This document shows positions 7,746 to 19,760 of a DNA stretch of 64,000 bases, piece after piece (the stretch's first letter is position 1; each line of letters starts with the position of its first letter). The translations under genes and the position numbers were made by a program. Origin of the DNA: Cytobacillus stercorigallinarum. Lineage in GTDB: Bacteria > Bacillota > Bacilli > Bacillales > Cytobacillaceae. Under the pieces are notes generated by a model. It worked only from the letters and a program-made list of their open reading frames with translations. It was not told the origin of the DNA and searched no databases. The stretch covers positions 1 through 64,000 of the forward strand of contig NZ_JACSQT010000012.1 of assembly GCF_014836495.1 (NCBI RefSeq), in the 5' to 3' direction.

Positions 7746-8078
7746 TTATTTCGTGCTCAAAATGACTTTTAACCTCCATAGAATGTCAATTAAAAGGCGT
7801 GCTAGTGCATAAAGTAAAATAAAGAGTAGGTAGTGTTGAATAAAGAAGCAAAGGCCCACTGGATAACAACTTTGTATTGTTTGTTCCATTTGTTTCCTTT
7901 GCTTCTTAGTAACAACAGAACCCCAATATTGTTTAACCTTTGGTATATGAGACTTATCAGCAATTGGAGCCCTCTATTCTTTCATATAGTCCCTTAAAGT
8001 TATAATTGAGTTATTCATGAATGGCAATAAGCGAATCACCCCTAGAGAAATACCACGATACGCTCTCTCCAATGTATT
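7746..8078 (-). pseudogene. Remnant of an unidentified protein gene with an in-frame stop
   Basis: On the minus strand one frame stays protein-like for 111 codons. It is broken by TAG at 7974-7976 between a segment containing RGISLGVIRLLPFMNNSII and a segment containing HIPKVKQYWGSVVTKKQRKQ, which ends in a hydrophobic helix (LCFFIQHYLLFILLYALARLL). The upstream end closes with another stop and there is no start codon with a ribosome binding site. The source family is not recognised. It fills most of the otherwise empty 7685-8176 interval. Confidence 0.4.
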
Positions 8079-8176
8079 CTACAAGATTACTACAGAAGTA
8101 CTTAATCTAAGTTGGCAAACACTTCAATATAATGTAGTATTTTACATACCTTAAGGAAGTTTGGGAGGGATAAGAG

Positions 8177-8623
8177 ATGAAAGACAAACCATCATCAAAG
8201 AAAAGGAACATCATTGGGGCAACTATTGCTATAAGCATCCTTGTTCTGTTGGTCTTATCATTCGTTCTTGCTCTTTATTTTTTTAGTACCCTAGGAATCT
8301 TTCATTTACTTAACGTCAAATTTGAATCCTTCTCATCCCTCATTTCATTTATTTTGCTTTATTTTCTCATTGGAATCGTATCTGATATTTTCATAGGAGC
8401 ACTCATTTTATTGATGAAGCATTCGGAGAAATACACCCAGAAGCAACAACAGGTTACGTCTTTAGTGTTTTCTTTTTTGACAAACTGGGCGATTATTTCA
8501 TTTTTAGATTATGTCATGCATTCCATCCAAATCGGATTGTTCGCTACGATTATTTTAGCCCTTATTTTTTCATTAATAGAGTATGTATGCGAAGACTTTG
8601 AGAAGGATGAGGAAAAAAAATAG
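8177..8623 (+). CDS. YrvL-like membrane regulatory protein
   Basis: A 148-residue protein with a basic N-terminus and about four membrane helices (near residues 11-35, 50-78, 95-112 and 115-135), ending in a charged tail (CEDFEKDEEKK). Size, topology and the FFSTLGIFHLLNVKFESFSSLISF segment resemble the YrvL family, whose B. subtilis relative YvrL is a membrane-bound negative regulator of the SigO sigma factor. No sigma factor gene is adjacent, so the role here is unknown. The ribosome binding site GGGAGGGATAAGAG is strong. Confidence 0.55.
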   Translation: MKDKPSSKKRNIIGATIAISILVLLVLSFVLALYFFSTLGIFHLLNVKFESFSSLISFILLYFLIGIVSDIFIGALILLMKHSEKYTQKQQQVTSLVFSFLTNWAIISFLDYVMHSIQIGLFATIILALIFSLIEYVCEDFEKDEEKK

Positions 8624-8824
8624 ACGAAAACAATTACCCATTAATCCCCCCCATAACGTAACACTATTTTTTAGAATGGATGTTCCAGAAAAAAGATGCT
8701 TGTACTATTTACACAAAAAGGATGTCCATAGCATGTAAGTCTTGCTTCATTTACTTTTCATTCAGATTCCGCTATGATTAAAATGAAAATATGTAAAAGA
8801 ATTTGACAGGAGGGGAGCAGACTA

Positions 8825-9157
8825 ATGAGACATTTATCATTCAATCATACCATTCTCTTTGGGATGATATTTGCTAGTCTTTTTGAACTTGATTATCAAA
8901 CGATACATGACTTAACTTTAGCTGGTATTGTCTTAACAATTCTACTCCCCGCCTTAACGATATATTTCTTACAACGAAATACAGGTATGCTTTTTTATCG
9001 ACTGCAAGAAGCAGACGCTGACCTAATAAACCAATACGCCTCTGTTCTTTCTAATGTGCTTAATTGGGCATGTAAGCAAAACCGTTTACTTACTGTTCGT
9101 CGTAAAGAAAGTCCAGACGATAGCGACGAAGCTTTTCTTTCTCTAATGATTAATTAA
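8825..9157 (+). CDS. Small membrane protein, unknown, upstream of yidC
   Basis: This 110-residue protein has one or two N-terminal membrane segments (HTILFGMIFASLFEL and LAGIVLTILLPALTIYF), then a soluble part with a LINQYASVLSNVLNWACKQNRL helix. The ribosome binding site GGAGGGG is clear. It lies 26 bases upstream of the yidC start with no terminator between, so the two are probably co-transcribed. Family not recognised. Confidence 0.6.
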   Translation: MRHLSFNHTILFGMIFASLFELDYQTIHDLTLAGIVLTILLPALTIYFLQRNTGMLFYRLQEADADLINQYASVLSNVLNWACKQNRLLTVRRKESPDDSDEAFLSLMIN

Positions 9158-9183
9158 AACAATCATTAGAGGAGGAACTAATT

Positions 9184-9945
9184 TTGAAGAAAATTTTATG
9201 GTTAGTAATTACAAGTTCATTGTTATTAGCAGGCTGTCAAGCAAACGGTGGTACAGACACAGGATTTTTTCAACATTATTTTGTGCAGCCATTGATTTCT
9301 ATTATCGATTATTTTGCAGGAATATTCCACGGAAATTATGGTTGGAGTATTGTGCTTGTGACTATATTATTAAGGTTAATCTTACTACCTTTAACCGTTA
9401 AACAAGTAAAAAGTTCTCAATCGATGAAGGTCAAAATGGACGCGTTACAACCTGAAATGAAGGCTATTCAAGAGAAAATTAACAAAACAAAAGATGAGGC
9501 TAAGAAGCAAAAATTACAACAAGAGCTTATTGGCTTATATGCGAAACATGGGGTCAACCCAATGAATATGGGATGTTTGCCCTTGCTGATACAAATGCCG
9601 ATCTTGATGGCTATTTATTATGCTATTAAAACATCTCCTGAAATCGCTACCCATGGCTTTTTATGGTTTAGCCTAGGACATGCCAATATTCCAATGGCTA
9701 TTATCGCCGGGGTCATTTATTATTTACAATTCAGAGTTTCCCTTATGCAATTACCAAAGGATCAACAACAAGGACCAATGAAAATTATGGGATACCTTTC
9801 ACCGGCAATGATCTTGTTCATTTCCCTATCTGCACCAGCTGCATTGCCTTTATATTGGTCAGTGAGTGGAGTATTCCTTATTATCCAGACATATGTCATC
9901 CAGAAAAAATATAAGAAAACACCCGTCGTGCAACCTAGTCTTTAA
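9184..9945 (+). CDS. yidC: YidC/Oxa1 membrane protein insertase (lipoprotein type)
   Basis: At 253 residues this is the short Gram-positive YidC form. It has a lipoprotein signal with cleavage at LLLAGC, the first conserved transmembrane helix after YGWSIVLVTILLRLILLPLTVKQVKSSQ (including the functional arginine), a coiled charged hairpin (KMDALQPEMKAIQEKINKTKDEAKKQ) and the conserved NPMNMGCLPLLIQMPILMAIYYAI segment. It inserts membrane proteins with or without SecYEG; Bacillus carries two such proteins (SpoIIIJ and YqjG) and which one this is cannot be decided. The start is TTG after GAGGAGGAAC. Confidence 0.9.
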   Translation: MKKILWLVITSSLLLAGCQANGGTDTGFFQHYFVQPLISIIDYFAGIFHGNYGWSIVLVTILLRLILLPLTVKQVKSSQSMKVKMDALQPEMKAIQEKINKTKDEAKKQKLQQELIGLYAKHGVNPMNMGCLPLLIQMPILMAIYYAIKTSPEIATHGFLWFSLGHANIPMAIIAGVIYYLQFRVSLMQLPKDQQQGPMKIMGYLSPAMILFISLSAPAALPLYWSVSGVFLIIQTYVIQKKYKKTPVVQPSL

Positions 9946-9956
9946 TAAAGGTAAAA

Positions 9957-9989
9957 AAAGTCCAATGATTAAGTTAATCATTGGACTTT
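9957..9989. terminator. Bidirectional terminator between yidC and the PepSY lipoprotein gene
   Basis: A perfect 15-bp stem (9957-9971 with 9975-9989) with a 3-base loop. On the minus strand it is followed by seven T, so it certainly serves the leftward gene, and it lies just after the yidC stop. Confidence 0.85.
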
Positions 9990-9996
9990 ACTATAT

Positions 9997-10539
9997 TTAA
10001 TCTCTGCCTTCTAACTCACCACTTATCGCATGAATAATATAATCGATCTCTTCACTTCCATCTCTGACTTCTATTTCATACTGCTCTGTTCTATTTTCTA
10101 CTTCTAATGTCCAACCACCGATTTCATTACTCGTTTCTGCTTGAACAATTTTAATCGCTTCTGATGGTGAGATCACCTCATTTAATGAAATACCTTGATC
10201 TTTTTCTCCTTTTTCAATCCCCTCTTCACTTTTATTTAAAATATCACCTGTATGGGCATCAATCACCAGTTCATATTCTTTATCATTAGTAATTCCAGCC
10301 ACATCATATTTCCATTGATCCATATCACTATCTAATTCAACTTTTGTGATATCATCCACTTCGAATTCTCGCAGAAAAATATCTACAGCATTTTGAAGAC
10401 TCACTTCAATTTCTGCTTCAGCTAGATTAGGCTTATCTATGTTTTTGCTGTTAGAATCGCCATCACCGTCACCGTCGCCACATGCAGTCAAACAAAAAAT
10501 CGTCATTATCGATAATAAAAGTGAAAATTTCTTCATCAT
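9997..10539 (-). CDS. PepSY-domain lipoprotein
   Basis: A 180-residue exported protein: signal peptide with lipobox CLTAC at residues 16-20, then an aspartate-rich GDGDGDSNS spacer, then two PepSY-like repeats (about residues 42-105, with WKYDVAGITNDKEYELVIDAHTGDIL, and 115-178, with WTLEVENRTEQYEIEVRDGSEEIDYIIHAISGELEG). PepSY proteins are held outside the membrane and are thought to modulate peptidases or the cell-wall environment. It is a single gene with a terminator. Confidence 0.85.
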   Translation of the reverse strand: MMKKFSLLLSIMTIFCLTACGDGDGDGDSNSKNIDKPNLAEAEIEVSLQNAVDIFLREFEVDDITKVELDSDMDQWKYDVAGITNDKEYELVIDAHTGDILNKSEEGIEKGEKDQGISLNEVISPSEAIKIVQAETSNEIGGWTLEVENRTEQYEIEVRDGSEEIDYIIHAISGELEGRD

Positions 10540-10732
10540 TTATCGTTCTCCTTTAACTATTATGTACTTATATTTTATATTCCCTCTTCTTTCAAAAAAA
10601 AACAAGTTTTAGAAGGGATTTACTTAAAGTTAACTTTATGATGGCTTTATTCGGAGGATGTACCAGGAAATAATGCACCTTCCATTTTTATCTCTTTAAG
10701 TACAAACCCACTTCCTTACCCACTTACATATA

Positions 10733-11335
10733 ATGAAGCGAGTATGGGAGGGGATTAGTCTGAATAGTCATCTAAAGGAGATTTTTGGATCCGTACTGTC
10801 AACTATCGGCACGATTGAAGCAGCTTTAGGAAGTACTCCTCAACTCCCTATCAATCAACAACTTAAAATTGATTTGCGTTTGCAAGGGAATATTCTTCAA
10901 GCTACAGGCGAAGCACTCTCCGCTGATGGACAAGGGACCTATTCGCTTGAACTTATTGGTGATGAAGTCCAAGCTGTTGGCAATTCTCTTGTTATCACTG
11001 GCATCCTTTTTGATCCGAATAAAGATTTGAATCAAAGAATAATCATCGCCGGTAATTGGTTCCAAGCTTTAGGAAGTTTCGTTGCATTATGTGATGAGTT
11101 TTTTGATTTAACTCCCTCCGGCAGATCTTTAAATATCGTTGGTGGCTTCCTTCAAGGAATTGGCAATAGTATGCAAGCAAAAGGAGGAATAGATGCATTA
11201 AGAGACAAAGAAAATGATACCGGTGAAGAATTTGGGTTTTACGGTAGTTGGATACAGGCAATTGGGGCTGTTTTATCACTTATTGGCCAAATTAAAGAAG
11301 AACTTCAAGAGATTGCACTTCATTTAAATGAGTAA
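10733..11335 (+). CDS. DUF6944-like repetitive protein
   Basis: The protein contains five copies of a G-x-x-hydrophobic-Q-A/G-x-G-N/S/E motif (GNILQATGE, GDEVQAVGN, GNWFQALGS, GGFLQGIGN, GSWIQAIGA) about 30-40 residues apart, the pattern of the DUF6944 repetitive family seen in Bacillus. There is no signal peptide and the function is unknown. The ATG at 10733 has no ribosome binding site, whereas GGGAGGGG lies six bases before an in-frame CTG at 10760. Translation may therefore begin at CTG, giving 191 residues. Confidence 0.65.
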   Translation: MKRVWEGISLNSHLKEIFGSVLSTIGTIEAALGSTPQLPINQQLKIDLRLQGNILQATGEALSADGQGTYSLELIGDEVQAVGNSLVITGILFDPNKDLNQRIIIAGNWFQALGSFVALCDEFFDLTPSGRSLNIVGGFLQGIGNSMQAKGGIDALRDKENDTGEEFGFYGSWIQAIGAVLSLIGQIKEELQEIALHLNE

Positions 11336-11412
11336 GTCTATTTGTTTCGTACAAGTAATCATGATTACCTCTCCTCTTACATATACCTTTAAAGAAAGGA
11401 TGTGTAGATTTC

Positions 11413-11538
11413 ATGAGTGAATTTGTACTTTGCAATAAATGTCAGGAACTTGTTTATTATCATGAAATACAAATCATAAAAAGCAAGACCATTTGTATGA
11501 CTTGTTTAACTAAAAAAGTCGGGCACAAATCAAAATAA
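11413..11538 (+). CDS. Small zinc-ribbon-like protein (41 aa)
   Basis: This short frame carries two CxxC knuckles, CNKC at residues 7-10 and CMTC near residues 29-32, with a basic tail (KKVGHKSK). Such spacing is typical of a minimal zinc ribbon. A purine-rich AAAGGATG precedes it at slightly long distance. A similar small gene faces it from the other strand. Function unknown. Confidence 0.55.
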   Translation: MSEFVLCNKCQELVYYHEIQIIKSKTICMTCLTKKVGHKSK

Positions 11539-11544
11539 GCGATG

Positions 11545-11587
11545 TCCCATATTTGATTATTACAAATATGGGATTCACTATTTTTTT
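11545..11587. terminator. Terminator between two small convergent genes
   Basis: TCCCATATTTG (11545-11555) pairs exactly with 11563-11573 and is followed, after six bases, by a T run on the plus strand. It separates the facing zinc-ribbon genes. Confidence 0.7.
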
Positions 11588-11729
11588 AAACCTTAAAACC
11601 ACGCCTTATCTTCAGTTTACGAGAATAACATGGGTCACAAACGCCTTTATTATCGATATATTCATTCTTATCTTCTATTACTTTCTCACACTTAGAGCAA
11701 ATCCACTGTTGTTGTTTCACTTGTTTCAT
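11586..11729 (-). CDS. Small zinc-ribbon-like protein (47 aa)
   Basis: The frame encodes 47 residues with CSKC (residues 11-14) and CDPC (near residues 32-35), between which lies an EKVIEDKNEYIDNKGV stretch, then a basic tail. The ribosome binding site AAAAGGAGTTGAGAGTA is strong. The paired CxxC motifs suggest zinc binding. It has the same design as the facing gene at 11413-11538 but is only loosely similar in sequence. Function unknown. Confidence 0.65.
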   Translation of the reverse strand: MKQVKQQQWICSKCEKVIEDKNEYIDNKGVCDPCYSRKLKIRRGFKV

Positions 11730-11871
11730 TACTCTCAACTCCTTTTCACCTATCATTCGACAAATCTAGTTAAGTTCCTTTAATCGTTTTTATATTTTTC
11801 GGAAAATATATGTATCTTTCCCTGAAAAATAACAAAAACTAACCCTATCACTCTTCTTGGGAGGATTTTTT

Positions 11872-12162
11872 ATGGTATTTTTCATTGTTTTGATGATTAT
11901 AATTATTCCCCTTTTAATGGTTTTCGCGAATAAATATTGGGTACACACACATATTGTACTAGTTTCTATTGCTACCATTTGCCTCATCGTTTTTGAAAGT
12001 ATAACAGCAACAACAGTTTATGAAATCATTAGAGAAAATGTAGTATTTATGACAACCGTCCATGTCGTCTTTCTTAATCCTTTATTTTTAATAACAGGAG
12101 GATATCTAGGGGTTTTCTTTCTATATTTATTATTTTTAAGACTTTCAATGAATAACCAATGA
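11872..12162 (+). CDS. Small three-helix membrane protein, unknown
   Basis: A 96-residue hydrophobic protein with about three membrane helices (residues 1-18, 27-45 and 68-92). The ATG at 11872 is preferred because GGGAGG stands seven bases before it; a TTG five codons upstream overlaps that site. It lies 65 bases upstream of the glycosyltransferase gene and may be co-transcribed with it. Not recognised. Confidence 0.6.
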   Translation: MVFFIVLMIIIIPLLMVFANKYWVHTHIVLVSIATICLIVFESITATTVYEIIRENVVFMTTVHVVFLNPLFLITGGYLGVFFLYLLFLRLSMNNQ

Positions 12163-12227
12163 AGTCTGAACCCATTTCTTTCGCCATTCATATAGTATAA
12201 GGATTCTTTATTTGGTGGTGAAACGGA

Positions 12228-13313
12228 ATGATCACAATTAGTCTTTGTATGATTGTAAGAAATGAAGAGGAAGTACTTGCTCAATGCTTAGAAAGTGTGT
12301 CAGATTTATGTGATGAAATTATTATTGTAGACACGGGGTCAACAGATAAAACAGAGAAGATCGCTAAAGAATTTACTGAACATATTTTTCACTTTGAATG
12401 GATAGATGATTTTGCCGCTGCAAGGAATTATGCTTTTGAGCAAGCCACAAAAGATTATATTCTCTGGTTAGATGCGGACGATATACTTTTACCAGATGAC
12501 CGACAAAAAATGAAAGACTTAAAAGGATCGTTATCTTCTGACGTAGATGCTGTCGCTATGCTCTACCATTTAGCCTTTGATGAAGAAAATAAACCAACTT
12601 TTAGTTCTCGTAGACATCGTTTAGTTAAAAAGGACCGACATTTCAAGTGGCATGGACCTGTCCATGAATACTTGGAAGTCGGAGGCCATATTATTGAGTC
12701 AGATATAGCCATTAAGCATAATAAAACTAGTAAACAAACTCATCATGAACAAAATGATCGCAATATTAAAATATACGAGAAAAGGTTAGAAAAGGGTGAG
12801 GAGTTTTCACCAAGGGATTTGTTTTATTTTGCAAATGAATTAAAAGACCATGCTAGATTCGAAAACGCAATTGCCTATTATGCACAATTTTTACAGAGTA
12901 AAAAGGGATGGGTCGAGGATGAAATTAGGGCATGCTTATCTATAGCTGAATGTTATAAACATTTAAATATAGAAGAAAGTGAGCTTGAGGCACTCATTTT
13001 AACGATGAAGTTTGATACACCTAGACCTGAAGTCGCTTGTAAAATTGGTGATATCTATAAAGAAAAAAACGACTTTAATAAGGCTATTTTTTGGTATCAA
13101 TTAGCAACTACTCTCGAAGAGCCGACTCATTTTAATTTTAAAGATGAATCTTATACTACCTGGTACCCACATATTCAATTATGTTATTGTTATTGGCAAA
13201 ATGGTGATGAAAAGCAATCCTATTTCCATCACTGTAAAGCAAAAGAGTTCCGACCCAATGATTCAAGAGTTAATCATAACGAGCTTTTTTTCAAAGAATA
13301 TTACATCAAATAA
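12228..13313 (+). CDS. Family 2 glycosyltransferase with TPR-like C-terminus (SunS-like)
   Basis: Of 361 residues, about 1-200 form a GT-A fold: ISLCMIVRNEEEVLAQCLESV, the nucleotide-binding DTGSTDKT and the DxD metal site in LWLDADD. Residues 210-350 resemble tetratricopeptide helices (FYFANELKDHARFENAIAYYAQF, ACKIGDIYKEKNDFNKAIFWYQLA). This fusion is known for SunS, the S-glycosyltransferase of sublancin, and for protein glycosyltransferases beside spore collagen-like genes. It converges with the giant collagen-like gene 33 bases away, so glycosylation of that threonine-rich stalk is a reasonable inference. A terminator follows. Confidence 0.85.
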   Translation: MITISLCMIVRNEEEVLAQCLESVSDLCDEIIIVDTGSTDKTEKIAKEFTEHIFHFEWIDDFAAARNYAFEQATKDYILWLDADDILLPDDRQKMKDLKGSLSSDVDAVAMLYHLAFDEENKPTFSSRRHRLVKKDRHFKWHGPVHEYLEVGGHIIESDIAIKHNKTSKQTHHEQNDRNIKIYEKRLEKGEEFSPRDLFYFANELKDHARFENAIAYYAQFLQSKKGWVEDEIRACLSIAECYKHLNIEESELEALILTMKFDTPRPEVACKIGDIYKEKNDFNKAIFWYQLATTLEEPTHFNFKDESYTTWYPHIQLCYCYWQNGDEKQSYFHHCKAKEFRPNDSRVNHNELFFKEYYIK

Positions 13314-13345
13314 GCAATGTGAGGATAATCCCCACATTGCTCTTT

Positions 13346-13347
<2 letters not shown>
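13313..13347. terminator. Shared terminator of the glycosyltransferase and collagen-like genes
   Basis: AGCAATGTG (13313-13321) pairs with CACATTGCT (13333-13341) around an 11-base loop, followed on the plus strand by CTTTTTATC. It overlaps the collagen-like stop codon and can fold on either strand. Confidence 0.75.
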
Positions 13348-18283
<4,936 letters not shown>

Positions 18284-18292
18284 TTATCTATT

Positions 18293-18301
18293 TATTTTAT
18301 G
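18293..18301 (-). promoter_or_regulatory. Possible mother-cell sigma -10 element for the collagen-like gene
   Basis: CATAAAATA on the minus strand matches the CATANNNTA -10 pattern of sigma-K and is close to the sigma-E -10. It stands about 45 bases before the start codon. No convincing -35 was found, so this is only a suggestion, consistent with late sporulation expression. The remainder of 18251-18438 shows nothing else. Confidence 0.25.
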
Positions 18302-18438
18302 TTCGTTTCATATTCAATTACCTATATGCTATTCCCAACAAAGTATTCTGTTTGTGTATTCGCCTGTAAATTAGACAATTGTAACAAAATAAACTGAATA
18401 AAAACGACTTAATCTAAGAGAAGAATTGGCACTACCAT

Positions 18439-18852
18439 TCACCACTTATACCTTTTCTTAACAATATAGTAAACAATGAAAATACCGATAAAGTTCTTAA
18501 AAATATCAATAAAGGAGAAAGACCGATAAGGAACGTACAATTGATGAATTTCATCAATCAGGCTGTAAAGTAAGGACAAAATGAAACAAATAATCATTTT
18601 CTCTTTTGTAAACTCGCCATTAGGGTTCGTCTTAAACGTCTGGATAAGAAAAATAAATAAAATGCCAAACTCGATAAGATGCAATAATTCAAAAACAAAA
18701 CCAAGCATTAATAGAATCGGAAAATCTAGGTTATAAGCATATACTTCAATTAATTGAGGGTTAAAATATTCAGATTGGAGCCAAATGAAAACCATATAAC
18801 CAATCGTAATTAGCATCCAGCTCAACTGTTTTCCGTATCTCCAAAATATCAA
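18439..18852 (-). CDS. VanZ family membrane protein
   Basis: The protein of 137 residues has four membrane helices and the VanZ signature: HLIEFGILFIFL, SLLYSLIDEIHQLYVPYRSFSFIDIFKNFIGI (the conserved DEIHQ and D-I-N-G residues). VanZ itself gives low-level teicoplanin resistance; most relatives are uncharacterised. The start is TTG after GGGGGTAAATCA, only four bases after the stop of the acetyltransferase-like gene, so the two form an operon. Confidence 0.8.
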   Translation of the reverse strand: MIFWRYGKQLSWMLITIGYMVFIWLQSEYFNPQLIEVYAYNLDFPILLMLGFVFELLHLIEFGILFIFLIQTFKTNPNGEFTKEKMIICFILSLLYSLIDEIHQLYVPYRSFSFIDIFKNFIGIFIVYYIVKKRYKW

Positions 18853-18856
18853 TGAT

Positions 18857-19477
18857 TTACCCCCTATGAATACGCACAGCTTTATTTTTCAATCGGTTTA
18901 AGCCTGTTCTAAAGAAATATTTCCACAACAATAATTTTTTTCTACGCAAAACAAGAGATTGTAAGATTGTATCATCCTTCATTATTTGTTCTATCTGTAT
19001 TACAACTGGAATAAGTGTTGCTTCTGATCTAACAGTTTGTTTATCGACCCGTATCACTCGTCGACCAACAGACATTTTTAAAAGTCGATATAACTTTTTT
19101 TCTAATATAGCTATATAATATTTCGGCTGATGAAGAAGGGCATGATCATATATGATTTCAAAAAAATGCAAGAAATACCCTTGTCTATGATAATCTTTGT
19201 GTAAACAAAGTTTATCTATCTCCCATACCCTCTCCTGATGTTGAAAAACAGATGGGATTTTAGAAAAGCGGAAGTACCGTTCTACTTGTGCTTCTTTATG
19301 ATAAGGAATAAATTCAATCGTACCGATCACTATCGGGTCTTTTTTAGATAGCAAAAGTTGATACCTCTGGCCATCTTGTGCATAAGGGTCTTTATGCCAA
19401 CCATTTTTATCACAAAAATATTCCCATGTTGCAGCAAAAGCCTCTTGTTCCTTCTGACTAGTTACTTTTTTAAACAT
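18857..19477 (-). CDS. GNAT-like acyltransferase
   Basis: A 206-residue protein with a GNAT-like core: IVIGTIEFIPY, the motif-A region VWEIDKLCLHKDYHRQGYFLHFFEIIYDHA, and YYIAILEKKLYRLLKMSVGRRV. The invariant glutamate/aspartate strand and the long N-terminal half recall LuxI/FeeM-type N-acyl transferases more than small acetyltransferases, but this is tentative. The C-terminus is strongly basic. It is the first gene of a two-gene unit with VanZ; the ribosome binding site AAGGTGGTGAG is strong. Substrate unknown. Confidence 0.6.
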   Translation of the reverse strand: MFKKVTSQKEQEAFAATWEYFCDKNGWHKDPYAQDGQRYQLLLSKKDPIVIGTIEFIPYHKEAQVERYFRFSKIPSVFQHQERVWEIDKLCLHKDYHRQGYFLHFFEIIYDHALLHQPKYYIAILEKKLYRLLKMSVGRRVIRVDKQTVRSEATLIPVVIQIEQIMKDDTILQSLVLRRKKLLLWKYFFRTGLNRLKNKAVRIHRG

Positions 19478-19541
19478 ATACTCACCACCTTAATAAAAAG
19501 CTCAGCACACTTGAAATAAACGCGTGCATCTCTTTTCTAGT

Positions 19542-19573
19542 AAAAAATCCTTATGTACAAAAGTACATAAGGA
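19542..19573 (-). terminator. Terminator of the ABC exporter-precursor operon
   Basis: GTCCTTATGTAC-type arms (TCCTTATGTAC at 19548-19558 with 19563-19573) form an 11-bp stem with a four-base loop, followed on the minus strand by six T. It lies eight bases after the precursor stop codon and separates it from the GNAT/VanZ unit. Confidence 0.85.
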
Positions 19574-19580
19574 CATTTCT

Positions 19581-19715
19581 TCAACTGTAGATATCTGTTT
19601 CCGGCTCTGGATCAGCAGGATCATGTGGGTGCTTTCCTCCCCCATGTCCTCCACCTTTCATTGTCATTTTTACATCTAATACTTCAAGCTTTACTTCTCC
19701 CCACGGCTTTTTCAT
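19581..19715 (-). CDS. Paeninodin-like lasso precursor homologue with Gly/His-rich core
   Basis: This 44-codon gene encodes a leader MKKPWGEVKLEVLDVKMTM that matches the paeninodin leader type (Trp near position 5, LEVLDV, Thr at -2). The region after it begins KGGGHGGGKHPHD and ends in acidic residues and YS, like the phosphorylatable C-terminal serine of the family. Unlike true lasso cores there is no Asp/Glu at core positions 7-9 to close the ring (the first is Asp at position 13), and residue 1 is Lys. It lies 45 bases after the ABC exporter stop, in the same operon, with a weak AAAGGA ribosome binding site. Confidence 0.65.
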   Translation of the reverse strand: MKKPWGEVKLEVLDVKMTMKGGGHGGGKHPHDPADPEPETDIYS

Positions 19716-19760
19716 ACAATCACGAATCCTTTCTATTTTTTCTTTAGGAAAAGGAAATAT

